Source: Oscillatoriales cyanobacterium (GTDB lineage: Bacteria; Cyanobacteriota; Cyanobacteriia; Cyanobacteriales; Laspinemataceae). Taken from it: a stretch of 64,000 nucleotides of DNA. The first letter of the stretch is position 1. The number at the start of each line of letters is the position of its first letter. The notes beneath the pieces were generated by a model. The model was not told where the DNA came from and ran no database searches. It worked only from the letters and a program-made list of their open reading frames with translations. Below are positions 36,705-44,057 of the stretch, piece by piece. The position numbers were made by a program, and so were the translations under genes. Location: NCBI GenBank assembly GCA_011390955.1, contig JAABRM010000014.1, positions 62,001 through 126,000 of the forward strand, in the 5' to 3' direction.

Positions 36705-36965
36705 ATGAGCAAATTTACTTTAGAGATTTCCAGCGACTTGGCTGAAGCCCTCCGAATTCCCCCAGATGAACGGCGATCGCGAATCCAGAGAGAACTGGCC
36801 ATTCGTCTATACCAAAAAGGAATACTTTCCTTTGGTAAAGCTCGTGAACTAGCCGGTATGAGCAAATGGGACTTTCATATCCTTCTGGGGCAAGAAGGGA
36901 TTTCGCGAAGCTATGACGAAGAAGAACTCAATGCTGATTTAGAAACTCTGGAGGTGCTTGGTTGA
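36705..36965 (+). CDS. UPF0175 family antitoxin-like protein
   Basis: An 86-residue protein matching UPF0175: ISSDLAEALRIPPDE, ELAIRLYQKGILSFGKARELAGMSKWDFHILLGQEG (quoted in part: GILSFGKARELAGMSKWDF). It is a small HTH protein usually encoded just before a DUF3368 PIN-like toxin. Here the toxin has been lost except for its first codons, so this antitoxin appears orphaned. Confidence 0.85.
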   Translation: MSKFTLEISSDLAEALRIPPDERRSRIQRELAIRLYQKGILSFGKARELAGMSKWDFHILLGQEGISRSYDEEELNADLETLEVLG

Positions 36966-36997
36966 AGGCTGTTTCTAATTCCTCAGTTTTCTATTGA
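36962..36997 (+). pseudogene. DUF3368 toxin, first codons only
   Basis: A TTG overlapping the UPF0175 stop by 4 bases starts KAVSNSS, the usual opening of DUF3368 toxins, then hits a stop after 11 codons. Nothing resembling the rest of the roughly 150-residue toxin follows. Downstream spacer is made of repeat sequence. Confidence 0.6.
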
Positions 36998-37149
36998 ATC
37001 AACCACACATTTTTGTAGGGGCGAAGAAGCATGACCGCAGACAAATTATTGCTGAAAATATTAATCTGAATCCGGTCAATATCGTGCCCGATCGTGGTTT
37101 AGTAATCTGAAAACTGCTGCGATCTAAAAACCGCTGTAAATTAGTCATA

Positions 37150-37234
37150 ACTTACGCATAAATGCTATTTGTAGGGTGTGTTAGCGAAGCGTAACGCACC
37201 AATACCCCATATATAGAGTCATTGCGTAAGTCCT
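37150..37234. mobile_element. Inverted copy of the AGGACTTACGCA MITE-like element
   Basis: About 85 bases with inverted ends ACTTACGCA at 37150 and TGCGTAAGTCCT ending at 37234. The interior (GGGTGTG, AACGCACCAA, CCCCATATATAG) matches the reverse complement of the copy at 31650-31739 with some divergence. Confidence 0.75.
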
Positions 37235-37269
37235 ATTAGTATGAAAAAATGACAATTTATGGGAGGAAT

Positions 37270-37304
37270 AAGAAACCGGGTTGCTTCAAGAAACCCGGTT
37301 TCTT
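37270..37304. repeat. Hairpin of paired AGAAACCCGGTTTCT repeats
   Basis: A 13-bp perfect stem (AAGAAACCGGGTT against AACCCGGTTTCTT) lies 5 bases beyond the stop of the dihydroorotase-like gene. It could act as a 3' stabiliser or terminator, although no T-run follows on the minus strand. Confidence 0.75.
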
Positions 37305-37309
37305 GATTT

Positions 37310-38635
37310 TTAAGCCAAAGTTTTCACGACTTTCCCGGCGATCGCTTGTCCCAACCACGGGGTATTGTGCGATCGCGAAGCTAAATAATTAATCTCTACA
37401 TCCCAGGTAATCTGTGGATCGAATAATATCAATTCTGCGGCACTTCCTGCGGTGACAGTTGCGGGTTTTTGTTGGAAACATTGGGCGGGGTTGGTACTTA
37501 AAACTCGCCAAAGTTGTAGGGCGGTTAATTTGCCAGTTTCTACCAAATTTTGCCACAACAAAGGCAAGGCTAATTCTAACCCGATCGCCCCTGGGGGAGA
37601 CTCAGCAAAAGCCACATGAGTTTCCTCATAAGAATAGGGAGTATGGTCGATCGCCACTGCATCGATCGCCCCATCTTGAACGGCGGAAATCAAAGCTAAT
37701 TGGTCTTCCACATTTCCTAATGGTGGATCGAGATGCAAACTAGGATCGTAAGGTATAGCCGGGGCCGGACGACATGAGACGGGATGACGGTTAAGATGAC
37801 CGCGAATATTTTCCACATTTAATAATAAATGCATCCAAGTGGTACTAGCGGTAATCGGTAATCCTTTGGCTTTGGCAGCGCGAATTAATTCCACACTGCG
37901 GGCGGTGGAAATTCGCATCAAATGCACGGGAGTCCCTGTAGCGGCGACTACTTCCAAAATTGCGGCTAGGGCAGAAGTTTCCGCGATCGCTGGTGAACCG
38001 ACTAACCCTAAACGAATGGAAGTGCTGCCTTCCCGGACCGAACCATTGCCCCCTAAATCGCGATCGCAGGGCCAAAGGGCGATCGGTAATCCCAACGGCT
38101 GCAAATATTCCAAAGTACGACGCAACAAACCCAGCTTTTTCACCGGCTGACCGTCAGCAAATCCCACCACCCCAGCATTAGCTAACTCTGCCAACTCAGT
38201 CATCTGTTCCCCTTTTACCCCCATTGTCAGCGCCCCCCAAATGTACAATTCTGGGGAATTTTGGGGCAGATTTTGCATCAATTGTTTCAGACTCCCTTGC
38301 AACCCCGACACCGCAGTGGCATTATCAATCTCTGGGTGAGTATCTGGCAAAATCCCTAACCGGGTAAAACCGCCAGCGGCTGCCCCTTGCATCAAAGATC
38401 CTAAAGTTTCCCGTTCCTCAAATCCGGGTTCTGAGCTATGACTATATAAATCGACTAAACCCGGCCCCAAGATTAATCCCCGACCATCGATGATTTCCGT
38501 ATCAGCGCTGATATTTTCGGATAGGTGGGGGGCGATCGCCTGAATAGTGCGATCGCTAATCAGCACATCAGCGATTTGGTCTGTATCGGCAACTGGGTCT
38601 AATACGCGGACTTGTTGGATTAATTGGCTGTTCAC
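37310..38635 (-). CDS. Dihydroorotase-like amidohydrolase with altered metal motif
   Basis: A 441-residue protein of the class I dihydroorotase family (third step of pyrimidine synthesis). Family features are present: GLILGPGLVDLYSHSSEPG, LPDTHPEIDN, and the late AIDHTPYSYEE with its Asp. However, the metal-binding H-x-H after VD is Y-S-H, so the first His is replaced by Tyr, and the Arg of the usual REPG is Ser. That could lower or abolish catalysis, or mark a known cyanobacterial paralogue with another role, such as partnering aspartate carbamoyltransferase. Annotation as plain pyrC would overstate the evidence. Confidence 0.8.
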   Translation of the reverse strand: MNSQLIQQVRVLDPVADTDQIADVLISDRTIQAIAPHLSENISADTEIIDGRGLILGPGLVDLYSHSSEPGFEERETLGSLMQGAAAGGFTRLGILPDTHPEIDNATAVSGLQGSLKQLMQNLPQNSPELYIWGALTMGVKGEQMTELAELANAGVVGFADGQPVKKLGLLRRTLEYLQPLGLPIALWPCDRDLGGNGSVREGSTSIRLGLVGSPAIAETSALAAILEVVAATGTPVHLMRISTARSVELIRAAKAKGLPITASTTWMHLLLNVENIRGHLNRHPVSCRPAPAIPYDPSLHLDPPLGNVEDQLALISAVQDGAIDAVAIDHTPYSYEETHVAFAESPPGAIGLELALPLLWQNLVETGKLTALQLWRVLSTNPAQCFQQKPATVTAGSAAELILFDPQITWDVEINYLASRSHNTPWLGQAIAGKVVKTLA

Positions 38636-38644
38636 AGATTTTTA

Positions 38645-39097
38645 TTAGTTATTGGTTGTTTGTTGTTGGTTGTTTGTTGTTTGTTGTTTGTTGATTGTTG
38701 ATGGTTGATGGTTGTTAGTTGATGGTTGATGGTTGATTGTTGTTGGTTGATGGTTGTTAATTGTTGTTGGTTGTTGGTTGTTGGTTGTTCGTTGTTGTTA
38801 GTTGATGTTTAGGTATTCTATGGTTAATTATTGTTAGTTGATGGTTGATTATTTATGTTTAATTGTTTATGGTTAATTGTTGATGGTTAATTGTTGATAA
38901 GTATTAATATTTAATGGTTAATTTTTGATGGTTAATTGTTGATTTTTGATAGTTACAACTAACAACCAAAAACCAACAATCAACAACCAACTAACAACAA
39001 ACAACAAACAACCAACAACCAACAACAATCAACTAACAACAAACAACAAACAACCAACAACCATCAGCAAACAACCAACAACCAACAACCAACCAAT
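38645..39097. repeat. Long TTGTTGGTTG / CAACAACCAA repeat tract with inverted halves
   Basis: About 450 bases of degenerate 7-10-base repeats. The left part reads TTGTTGGTTGATGG, the right part from about 38955 reads AACAACCAACAA, so the whole can fold into a giant imperfect hairpin. It fills the spacer between two genes on the minus strand. Confidence 0.92.
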
Positions 39098-39098
39098 G

Positions 39099-40463
39099 TT
39101 ATAATGCCCCGGCTGCGGTTCGATCCAAAATCCCGCCGAGGTGAATGGTAATATTGGCAGCTTCCACCACCGGCAGACCATCAGGTCCATCAGGATAGTC
39201 AATCACCGTCACACTGCCGTTACCTTGCTTAAAATTCCAGAAATGTTCTGGACCGACGCCAAACAGATAACACATCACCGCTTTATTAATCGCATCATGT
39301 CCGACGACCAAACAAGTCGTATTCGGTGGAGTTGATTTCACGATCGCATTCCAAGCGGGGATACTGCGATTCCAGACATCCTGTAAATTTTCACCCTCTG
39401 GCATTTGCACCGTTTCCGGGGCAGATTTCCACTGCTGCAACATCCCTGGAAAAGCTGCCTCAATTTCCGACTCAAACTTACCTTCCCATAGCCCGTGGGA
39501 AATTTCTTGTAACTGAGCATCCAGTTGCAGCGTCACCTCTGGATGTGCTTGCAAAATAATTTCCGCAGTTTCTTTAGGGCGCAACAACGGACTGCTGACC
39601 GCTGAATCGATCTGCACATCTTCGAGAAAATCTCTCGCTTGTTCGGCTTGTTTTCTGCCGTTATCATTCAGGGGGATATCAATTTGGCCCTGAAACTGCT
39701 GCTGACGGTTCCATTCCGTCTCCCCGTGGCGCACCAACAACAAACGCGGGCCATGATGACCGGGGCGGGGTTTGGGGAGTTTATGTCCCACATGGGCGGT
39801 CAAATTCATCGACTCTAACTGCACTGGGTCCGCTAAAGTCCCCGCAAAATTGAGCACGCTAATGCCGCAGTTAGATTGCTGGATACAATGATAGCGGTCT
39901 GGGCCAATGCCCAAAGCGGTACTCAGCAAGCAACGATTAATCCCATTATGGGCTACTACTAAAATCGTTTGATTGGGGTGCTGAGTCAGGATTTCCTGCC
40001 AGAATAGCTTGGCTTGCTGATGCAATGCCAACACCGGGAAATGTTCTCCCTCGGCGGTCATCATGCATAACTGATGGGGGCGTTCTTTCCAGCGTCGATA
40101 GTCTTCAGGATATTTCTCTTGGACTTCCGTGCGCTGTAAACCTTCCCACAAAGGCAAGTCAATTTCTCTCAATAGGTCAATCGGCTGAGACGCGGGGGCA
40201 GGGTGGTCAGTGTTGGCTAACTCAGAAACGATAATTTCGGCAGTTTCTTTCGCCCGTTGCAGGGGACTGCTGTAAACCGCATCAAAAGCAATCCCTTGTA
40301 AGGCTACAGCCACTTGACGGGCAGTGCTGCGACCGGCTTCGGTTAAAACGGATTTATCTAGACGGCCTTGGATGCGCTGTTCTACATTATAAGTGCTCTG
40401 GCCATGACGAACTAAAATAACGCGAGTGGTCAGGGTTCTATCCTCCAGATTGATATAAGACAA
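39099..40463 (-). CDS. Double-domain histidine phosphatase (PGAM family)
   Basis: A 454-residue protein with two complete histidine-phosphatase domains: VRHGQSTYN near residue 19 and VRHGETEWN near 245, each with a later His in a VVAHNGINR or VVGHDAIN context. The catalytic His, two Arg and the second His appear intact in both. Cyanobacterial two-domain members of this type have been annotated as 2-carboxy-D-arabinitol-1-phosphatase, and a Synechocystis relative has been reported as phosphoserine phosphatase. Which substrate applies here is not visible from sequence. Confidence 0.88.
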   Translation of the reverse strand: MSYINLEDRTLTTRVILVRHGQSTYNVEQRIQGRLDKSVLTEAGRSTARQVAVALQGIAFDAVYSSPLQRAKETAEIIVSELANTDHPAPASQPIDLLREIDLPLWEGLQRTEVQEKYPEDYRRWKERPHQLCMMTAEGEHFPVLALHQQAKLFWQEILTQHPNQTILVVAHNGINRCLLSTALGIGPDRYHCIQQSNCGISVLNFAGTLADPVQLESMNLTAHVGHKLPKPRPGHHGPRLLLVRHGETEWNRQQQFQGQIDIPLNDNGRKQAEQARDFLEDVQIDSAVSSPLLRPKETAEIILQAHPEVTLQLDAQLQEISHGLWEGKFESEIEAAFPGMLQQWKSAPETVQMPEGENLQDVWNRSIPAWNAIVKSTPPNTTCLVVGHDAINKAVMCYLFGVGPEHFWNFKQGNGSVTVIDYPDGPDGLPVVEAANITIHLGGILDRTAAGAL

Positions 40464-40485
40464 ACCTCGATCGGCGGTGTTAATC

Positions 40486-40565
40486 AGACCTCTTGCAAAA
40501 TTCCAAAAAGCCCCCCTTTTTAAGGGGGGTTGGGGGGATCAAAACCTTGATTTTGCAAGAGGTCT
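40486..40565. mobile_element. 80-bp MITE-like element with 15-bp inverted ends
   Basis: Perfect inverted ends AGACCTCTTGCAAAA (40486-40500) and complement (40551-40565), with the C6/G6 palindrome at 40511-40529 inside. It is non-coding. Related partial sequence lies at 34732-34775. Confidence 0.85.
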
Positions 40566-40705
40566 ATCAAATAATCAGTGAGAATCGTTATGGCTAAAAA
40601 TATAAATAACGATAATGTTGCAGACCCCAAAGGGGTAGCTCAGAAGCATTTTACCCTTTCTGGTGCCTGTTGATGAATCAACGTGGTGAATTAGTCATAA
40701 GTTTG

Positions 40706-40875
40706 GCAGCGGATGGGCAGCGGATGGGATGACGGATGGGATAGCGGATGGGCAGCGGATGGGATGACGGATGGGCAGCGGATGGGATGACGGATGGGAT
40801 AGCGGATGGGCAGCGGATGGGATGACGGATGGGATGACGGATGGGCAGCGGATGGGATGACGGATGGGCAAGGGA
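40706..40875. repeat. GGATGGG decamer array
   Basis: About 17 units of period 10 built from GCAGCGGATG and GATGACGGATG variants. A second array of the same type is at 41879-42029. The remainder of 40566-41042 has no supported gene. Confidence 0.92.
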
Positions 40876-41042
40876 TAGTAGGGGCAATCCCCCCGTGGTT
40901 GCCCCGATCGCGGGTGATGGGCGATCGCTCATGCCTATTTACAGCGCTTTCCATTCAAGTGAACCACAATATGTAGGGTTGATTCGCTTTCTCAAACCTA
41001 CATATTGTGTCTGTGGTTTATTAATCTGAAAAACGCTGTAAG

Positions 41043-41378
41043 TTAAGCCACAGAAAAATCCGTTAAATGGCGACGCTTTGGCCGAATAAATCCTAGAACA
41101 ATATCTTCTTTAGGAATTCCTAAATCTAAGAGTTCTAAAGCAATTCCTCTTTCGGTTCCATCGGACTCAATGTAAATTTTTTCTTCAACAATTCGCAAAT
41201 GCAATACAACAGAATGAACTCTTCCTGTTCGATCCCATCCTATATCTAGTAACAAGTAATTATCGGCGATGCGATCGCAAATTAGTAAGGGTTCAATTTC
41301 TCCATGACTGGGTTTATGGTCAGCGTGCTTTTGGAGAAGCTGAATAATGAGATTACGATAATGTTCTAGTTTAGCCAT
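41043..41378 (-). CDS. xisI: XisI-like fdxN element excision controlling protein
   Basis: A 111-residue protein matching XisI from start (MAKLEHYRNLIIQLLQKHA) to end (LGFIRPKRRHLTDFSVA, a conserved finish). In Anabaena, XisH and XisI control excision of the fdxN element by the recombinase XisF. No recombinase gene or element boundary is seen here; such pairs occur widely in cyanobacteria as stand-alone modules. It follows xisH with a 13-base overlap. Confidence 0.92.
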   Translation of the reverse strand: MAKLEHYRNLIIQLLQKHADHKPSHGEIEPLLICDRIADNYLLLDIGWDRTGRVHSVVLHLRIVEEKIYIESDGTERGIALELLDLGIPKEDIVLGFIRPKRRHLTDFSVA

Positions 41379-41782
41379 TGAATAATCACCTCCCGCTCTG
41401 GATCAAAAATAATTAGGTAGATTGTTTGATCGCTGACAATATCTTGAATGGCCGGTTTTTGAAAAAAATCTTGATAAACCTCTTCAGAAATTGCTAAATA
41501 TAATTTTCGGTCTGGGCTAATTCGACGCAATATGCTTCGATACATATTATACTGCCCAATTGCTTTTTGTAGTTCAGTTATTTGTGAAACACTGTTGAAA
41601 ACCTTAATTTCTACGGCTATTTTTTGTTCTGATTTTTGTGCGCCTAATAGTTTTTCGGCTCCCAAGTCTGCATATAAACGCAGCCCTTTATATTCTAAGG
41701 TATAAGGATCGTCAGTAATCGTCCAGCCATCTTTGCTCAAAGCATTTTTCACTTCGTCGTGATACAGGTCGTATTGCGGCAT
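41366..41782 (-). CDS. xisH: XisH-like fdxN element excision controlling protein
   Basis: A 138-residue protein with the XisH pattern: YHDEVKNALSKDGWTITDDPY, quoted in part (HDEVKNALSKDGWTITDD), LYADLGAEKL and KIAVEIKVF. The last two supply a PD-(D/E)XK-like acidic-Lys core (D...E-x-K), so a nuclease fold is likely. It overlaps xisI by 13 bases, so both are translated from one message. Function beyond element excision control is unknown. Confidence 0.92.
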   Translation of the reverse strand: MPQYDLYHDEVKNALSKDGWTITDDPYTLEYKGLRLYADLGAEKLLGAQKSEQKIAVEIKVFNSVSQITELQKAIGQYNMYRSILRRISPDRKLYLAISEEVYQDFFQKPAIQDIVSDQTIYLIIFDPEREVIIQWLN

Positions 41783-41878
41783 TTTTCGATGGGGAATTTT
41801 GATTTTTTGTTTTTTAGGATATCATTGCAGGGCGATCGCAAAAAACAACTCCCTCTGTGTCCTCCGTGTCTCTGTGGT

Positions 41879-42029
41879 GGCAGCGGATGGGCAGCGGATG
41901 GGATGGTTCCGGTAGTTCCGGTAGGGTGCGAAGCGTGGAACAGAGTGGAACGTAACGCACCACCAGATATTGGCAGCGGATATTGGCAGCGGATGGGATA
42001 ATGGATTGGCAGCGGATGGGCAGCGGATG
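41879..42029. repeat. Second GGATGGG array, interrupted
   Basis: Copies of GGCAGCGGATGGG and GGCAGCGGATATT surround an insert of about 60 bases (41910-41965) that contains GGGTGCGAAGCG and AACGTAACGCACC. CTCTGTGTCTCTGTGGT motifs flank it at 41862 and 42062. No gene is supported in 41783-42122. Confidence 0.85.
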
Positions 42030-42122
42030 AAAAAGCGATCGCAAAAAACAATTCTCCTTTGTGTTCTCTGTGTCTCTGTGGTGAAATTAGCCTTACGGCT
42101 GTATCGACAAATATTTTTTTCA

Positions 42123-42374
42123 TTATGGGTATGCTTCTCGCTTGGGTGTTCCGTGAATATAATGGTCATGCTGGTGGGCTAAATCTTCAATGCCCGTATC
42201 TACTTGGCAATCTGCTAATATTTGATTGAGTTCTTCCCAATCAGAACCCTCCAAATCTTCTGAGGGATTCTCTTGTTCCACCAATGTAATGATGACTTGC
42301 TGCCCTTCTCTGGCTGCGATCGCCTCTAATGGATGAACTACCCCGTTATTAAATGTGCCTTTAATTGAAACCAT
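42123..42374 (-). CDS. AF2212/DUF104-like antitoxin, first copy
   Basis: An 83-residue protein from ATG at 42374: MVSIKGTFNNGVVHPLEAIAAREGQQVIITLVE (quoted here as VSIKGTFNNGVV and EGQQVIITLVE), the beta-hairpin DNA-binding pattern of small cyanobacterial antitoxins, then SDWEELNQILADCQVDTGI and IEDLAHQHDHYIHGTPKR, the usual link to a PIN toxin. No PIN toxin follows; the spacer after the stop is repeat sequence. The copy at 43228-43500 differs little but has a replaced tail. Confidence 0.8.
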   Translation of the reverse strand: MVSIKGTFNNGVVHPLEAIAAREGQQVIITLVEQENPSEDLEGSDWEELNQILADCQVDTGIEDLAHQHDHYIHGTPKREAYP

Positions 42375-42394
42375 AAATAACTCCATTTTTGACT

Positions 42395-42480
42395 ATTATA
42401 TAACATTATAAACCACAGAGACACAGAGGAGCACAGCGGATATTTCTTTGTGTTCTTTGTGTCTCTGTGGTGAGATTTTT
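42395..42480. repeat. CACAGAGACACAGAGG / TTTGTGTCTCTGTGGT dispersed repeat
   Basis: A block with ATATAACATTATAAACCAC, CACAGAG and the near-complement TCTCTGTGGT occurs upstream of this antitoxin, again at 43525-43607, and at 43970-44055. Each copy can form a hairpin. These copies lie at the borders of the duplicated antitoxin segments. Confidence 0.85.
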
Positions 42481-42510
42481 GGCAACGGATGGGCAGCGTT
42501 TGCTGGTAAA

Positions 42511-42530
42511 ATATATCAAATATGATATAT
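42511..42530. promoter_or_regulatory. Candidate operator of the higBA-like operon
   Basis: Inverted repeat ATATATC (42511-42517) and GATATAT (42524-42530) with a 6-base spacer ends 7 bases before the toxin start. Position and symmetry fit autorepression by the XRE antitoxin. Confidence 0.55.
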
Positions 42531-42537
42531 ATCCAGG

Positions 42538-42879
42538 ATGGAAAATCAGGACAAACCACTGGTGTGGCTGGATGGGGAAGTAAAAACCCCACCCTTCACT
42601 CAAACAGCGAGAATAGAAACGGGTGTATTACTCAGGCAGTTGCAGCAGGGTGAAACCTTGAGTATGCCTCACTCAAGACCGATGCCCAGTATTGGGGTAC
42701 ATTGTCACGAATTGCGGATTAGGGATGAGGATCAAAACTGGAGAATTATCTACCGAATCGATCGCGATGCAATTGTTATTGTTGACGTATTCAGCAAAAA
42801 GACTCAGGAAACACCGCAAAATGCGATCGATCGCTGCAAAAAACGATTAAGCAAATATGACAAAGATCGACAGGAGTAA
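42538..42879 (+). CDS. HigB-like RelE/ParE superfamily toxin
   Basis: A 113-residue protein with the RelE/HigB pattern: VWLDGEVKTPPF start, ARIETGVLLRQLQQGE, LRIRDEDQNWRIIYRI and VIVDVFSKKTQETP, the typical C-terminal strand with FxKKT. This fold cleaves mRNA at the ribosome. It precedes its antitoxin gene, the usual HigBA order, and overlaps with it or abuts it (antitoxin ATG 42884). Looks intact. Confidence 0.85.
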   Translation: MENQDKPLVWLDGEVKTPPFTQTARIETGVLLRQLQQGETLSMPHSRPMPSIGVHCHELRIRDEDQNWRIIYRIDRDAIVIVDVFSKKTQETPQNAIDRCKKRLSKYDKDRQE

Positions 42880-42883
42880 TGCA

Positions 42884-43198
42884 ATGGATTCAGCCAAAAA
42901 AGAAAAATTAGAATCTCAAGGATGGAAAGTGGGCAGTGTTGCGGATTTCTTAGAGTTAACTCCAGAAGAAGCGATTTTAATCGAAATTAAATTAGCGTTA
43001 AGTCAAAACTTAAAAGAACGTAGGCAAAAGTTAATGACTCAAGCGAAACTAGCGGAAAAAATTCATTCAAGTCAGCCGCGTATTGCCACCGCTGAAAATG
43101 GCGATGCTTCTGTTTCAATTGATTTGTTGATTCGGGCAATTTTGGCAACTGGGGCAACTCCTCAAGATATTGGTCAAGTCATTGCTAAGATTAAATAG
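42884..43198 (+). CDS. HigA-like XRE-family antitoxin
   Basis: A 104-residue helix-turn-helix protein. The N-terminal part (GWKVGSVADFLELTPEEAILIEIKLAL, quoted in part) and the HTH (LMTQAKLAEKIHSSQPRIATAE) match the HigA-type antitoxins of cyanobacteria. The ATG at 42884, with CAGGAG upstream, is preferred to the one at 42857 that lies inside the toxin gene. It would neutralise the toxin and repress the operon at the inverted repeat near 42520. Confidence 0.85.
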   Translation: MDSAKKEKLESQGWKVGSVADFLELTPEEAILIEIKLALSQNLKERRQKLMTQAKLAEKIHSSQPRIATAENGDASVSIDLLIRAILATGATPQDIGQVIAKIK

Positions 43199-43227
43199 TT
43201 TTGCTGATAAATTCAGAACCCCGACTT

Positions 43228-43500
43228 TTACAAAAAGCCGGTGTTATAGTCATTCACACAGGAAATTTCTTTGTGTCCTTTGTGTCTTTGTGGTGAGATT
43301 AACCTTACGGCTGTAATGCCCGTATCTACTTGGCAATCTGCTAATATTTGATTGAGTTCTTCCCAATCAGAACCCTCTAAATCTTCTGAGGGATTCTCTT
43401 GTTCCACGAACGTAATGATGACTTGCTGCCCTTCTTTGGCCGCGATCGCCTCTAATGGATGAACTACCCCGTTATTAAATGTGCCTTTAATTGAAACCAT
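43228..43500 (-). CDS. AF2212/DUF104-like antitoxin, second copy with replaced tail
   Basis: Ninety codons from ATG at 43500. The first 61 residues are nearly identical to the copy at 42123-42374, including upstream DNA. After QVDTGI the native end is replaced by residues translated from the dispersed repeat (TAVRLISPQRHKGHKE). The DNA-binding half is intact, the toxin-binding half is lost. It may be a non-functional relic or a repressor that no longer binds toxin. Confidence 0.65.
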   Translation of the reverse strand: MVSIKGTFNNGVVHPLEAIAAKEGQQVIITFVEQENPSEDLEGSDWEELNQILADCQVDTGITAVRLISPQRHKGHKEISCVNDYNTGFL

Positions 43501-43659
43501 AAATAACTCCATTTTTGATGATTATATAACAGTATAAACCACAGAAACACAGAGAAAACAGAGGAGATTTCTTTGTGTTCTTTGTGTCTTTGTGGTGAGA
43601 TTAATTATCTGGGTCAATGCCATGCGCTCGCCTCCTTATTCGTTCTTCAACACGATAAA

Positions 43660-43905
43660 TTACTTCAATACCTCCCAGTCTTCAGGAGATACAGCCGGTG
43701 CAAACGGATCTTCGTAATGATAGGGTTGCTTATTTTGGAGTGGATAAAGATTTTCCGCTTTTTGAGTTAGATTCGATGCACTTTCTGTTGTATCTGAGGA
43801 TTCTAAAATAATCACCTCAACTGTAGATCCTGCATGAAAAGGTAAACCTGTCAACAAAAGTTTGCCATCTTCGGTAAATGTGGCGGCAATTTTGTGAGCA
43901 TTCAT
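43660..43905 (-). CDS. Small antitoxin-like protein
   Basis: An 81-residue protein: ATFTEDGKLLLTGLPFHAGSTVEVIIL forms two beta strands (quoted in part: DGKLLLTGLPFHAG), followed by an acidic, Pro-rich tail ending PAVSPEDWEVLK. This is the pattern of another group of cyanobacterial antitoxins, usually followed by a PIN toxin. None follows here, where repeats begin at once. Probably another orphan. Confidence 0.65.
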   Translation of the reverse strand: MNAHKIAATFTEDGKLLLTGLPFHAGSTVEVIILESSDTTESASNLTQKAENLYPLQNKQPYHYEDPFAPAVSPEDWEVLK

Positions 43906-44057
43906 CGGTTAACTCCTTTAGGATTAGCAAATAGAATAGGCAAAAAATTTTCCCTATTTTTTTTATTTATATAACATTATAAACCACCACAGAGACACAG
44001 AGGAACACAGCGGATATTTCTTTGTGTTCTTTGTGCCTTTGTGGTGAGATTAATTAA

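Noticed and set aside
37000-37110. Short frame HDRRQIIAENINLNP as a gene fragment
   Set aside because: About 26 codons without start or recognisable family; could be a remnant but cannot be supported.
40706-40875. GGATGGG array as a CRISPR
   Set aside because: The period is 10 bases with no unique spacers, so it is a simple tandem repeat.
40678-40954. Pro/Ser/His-rich frames on the minus strand
   Set aside because: They are translations of the GGATGGG array in two phases, without protein-like sequence elsewhere.
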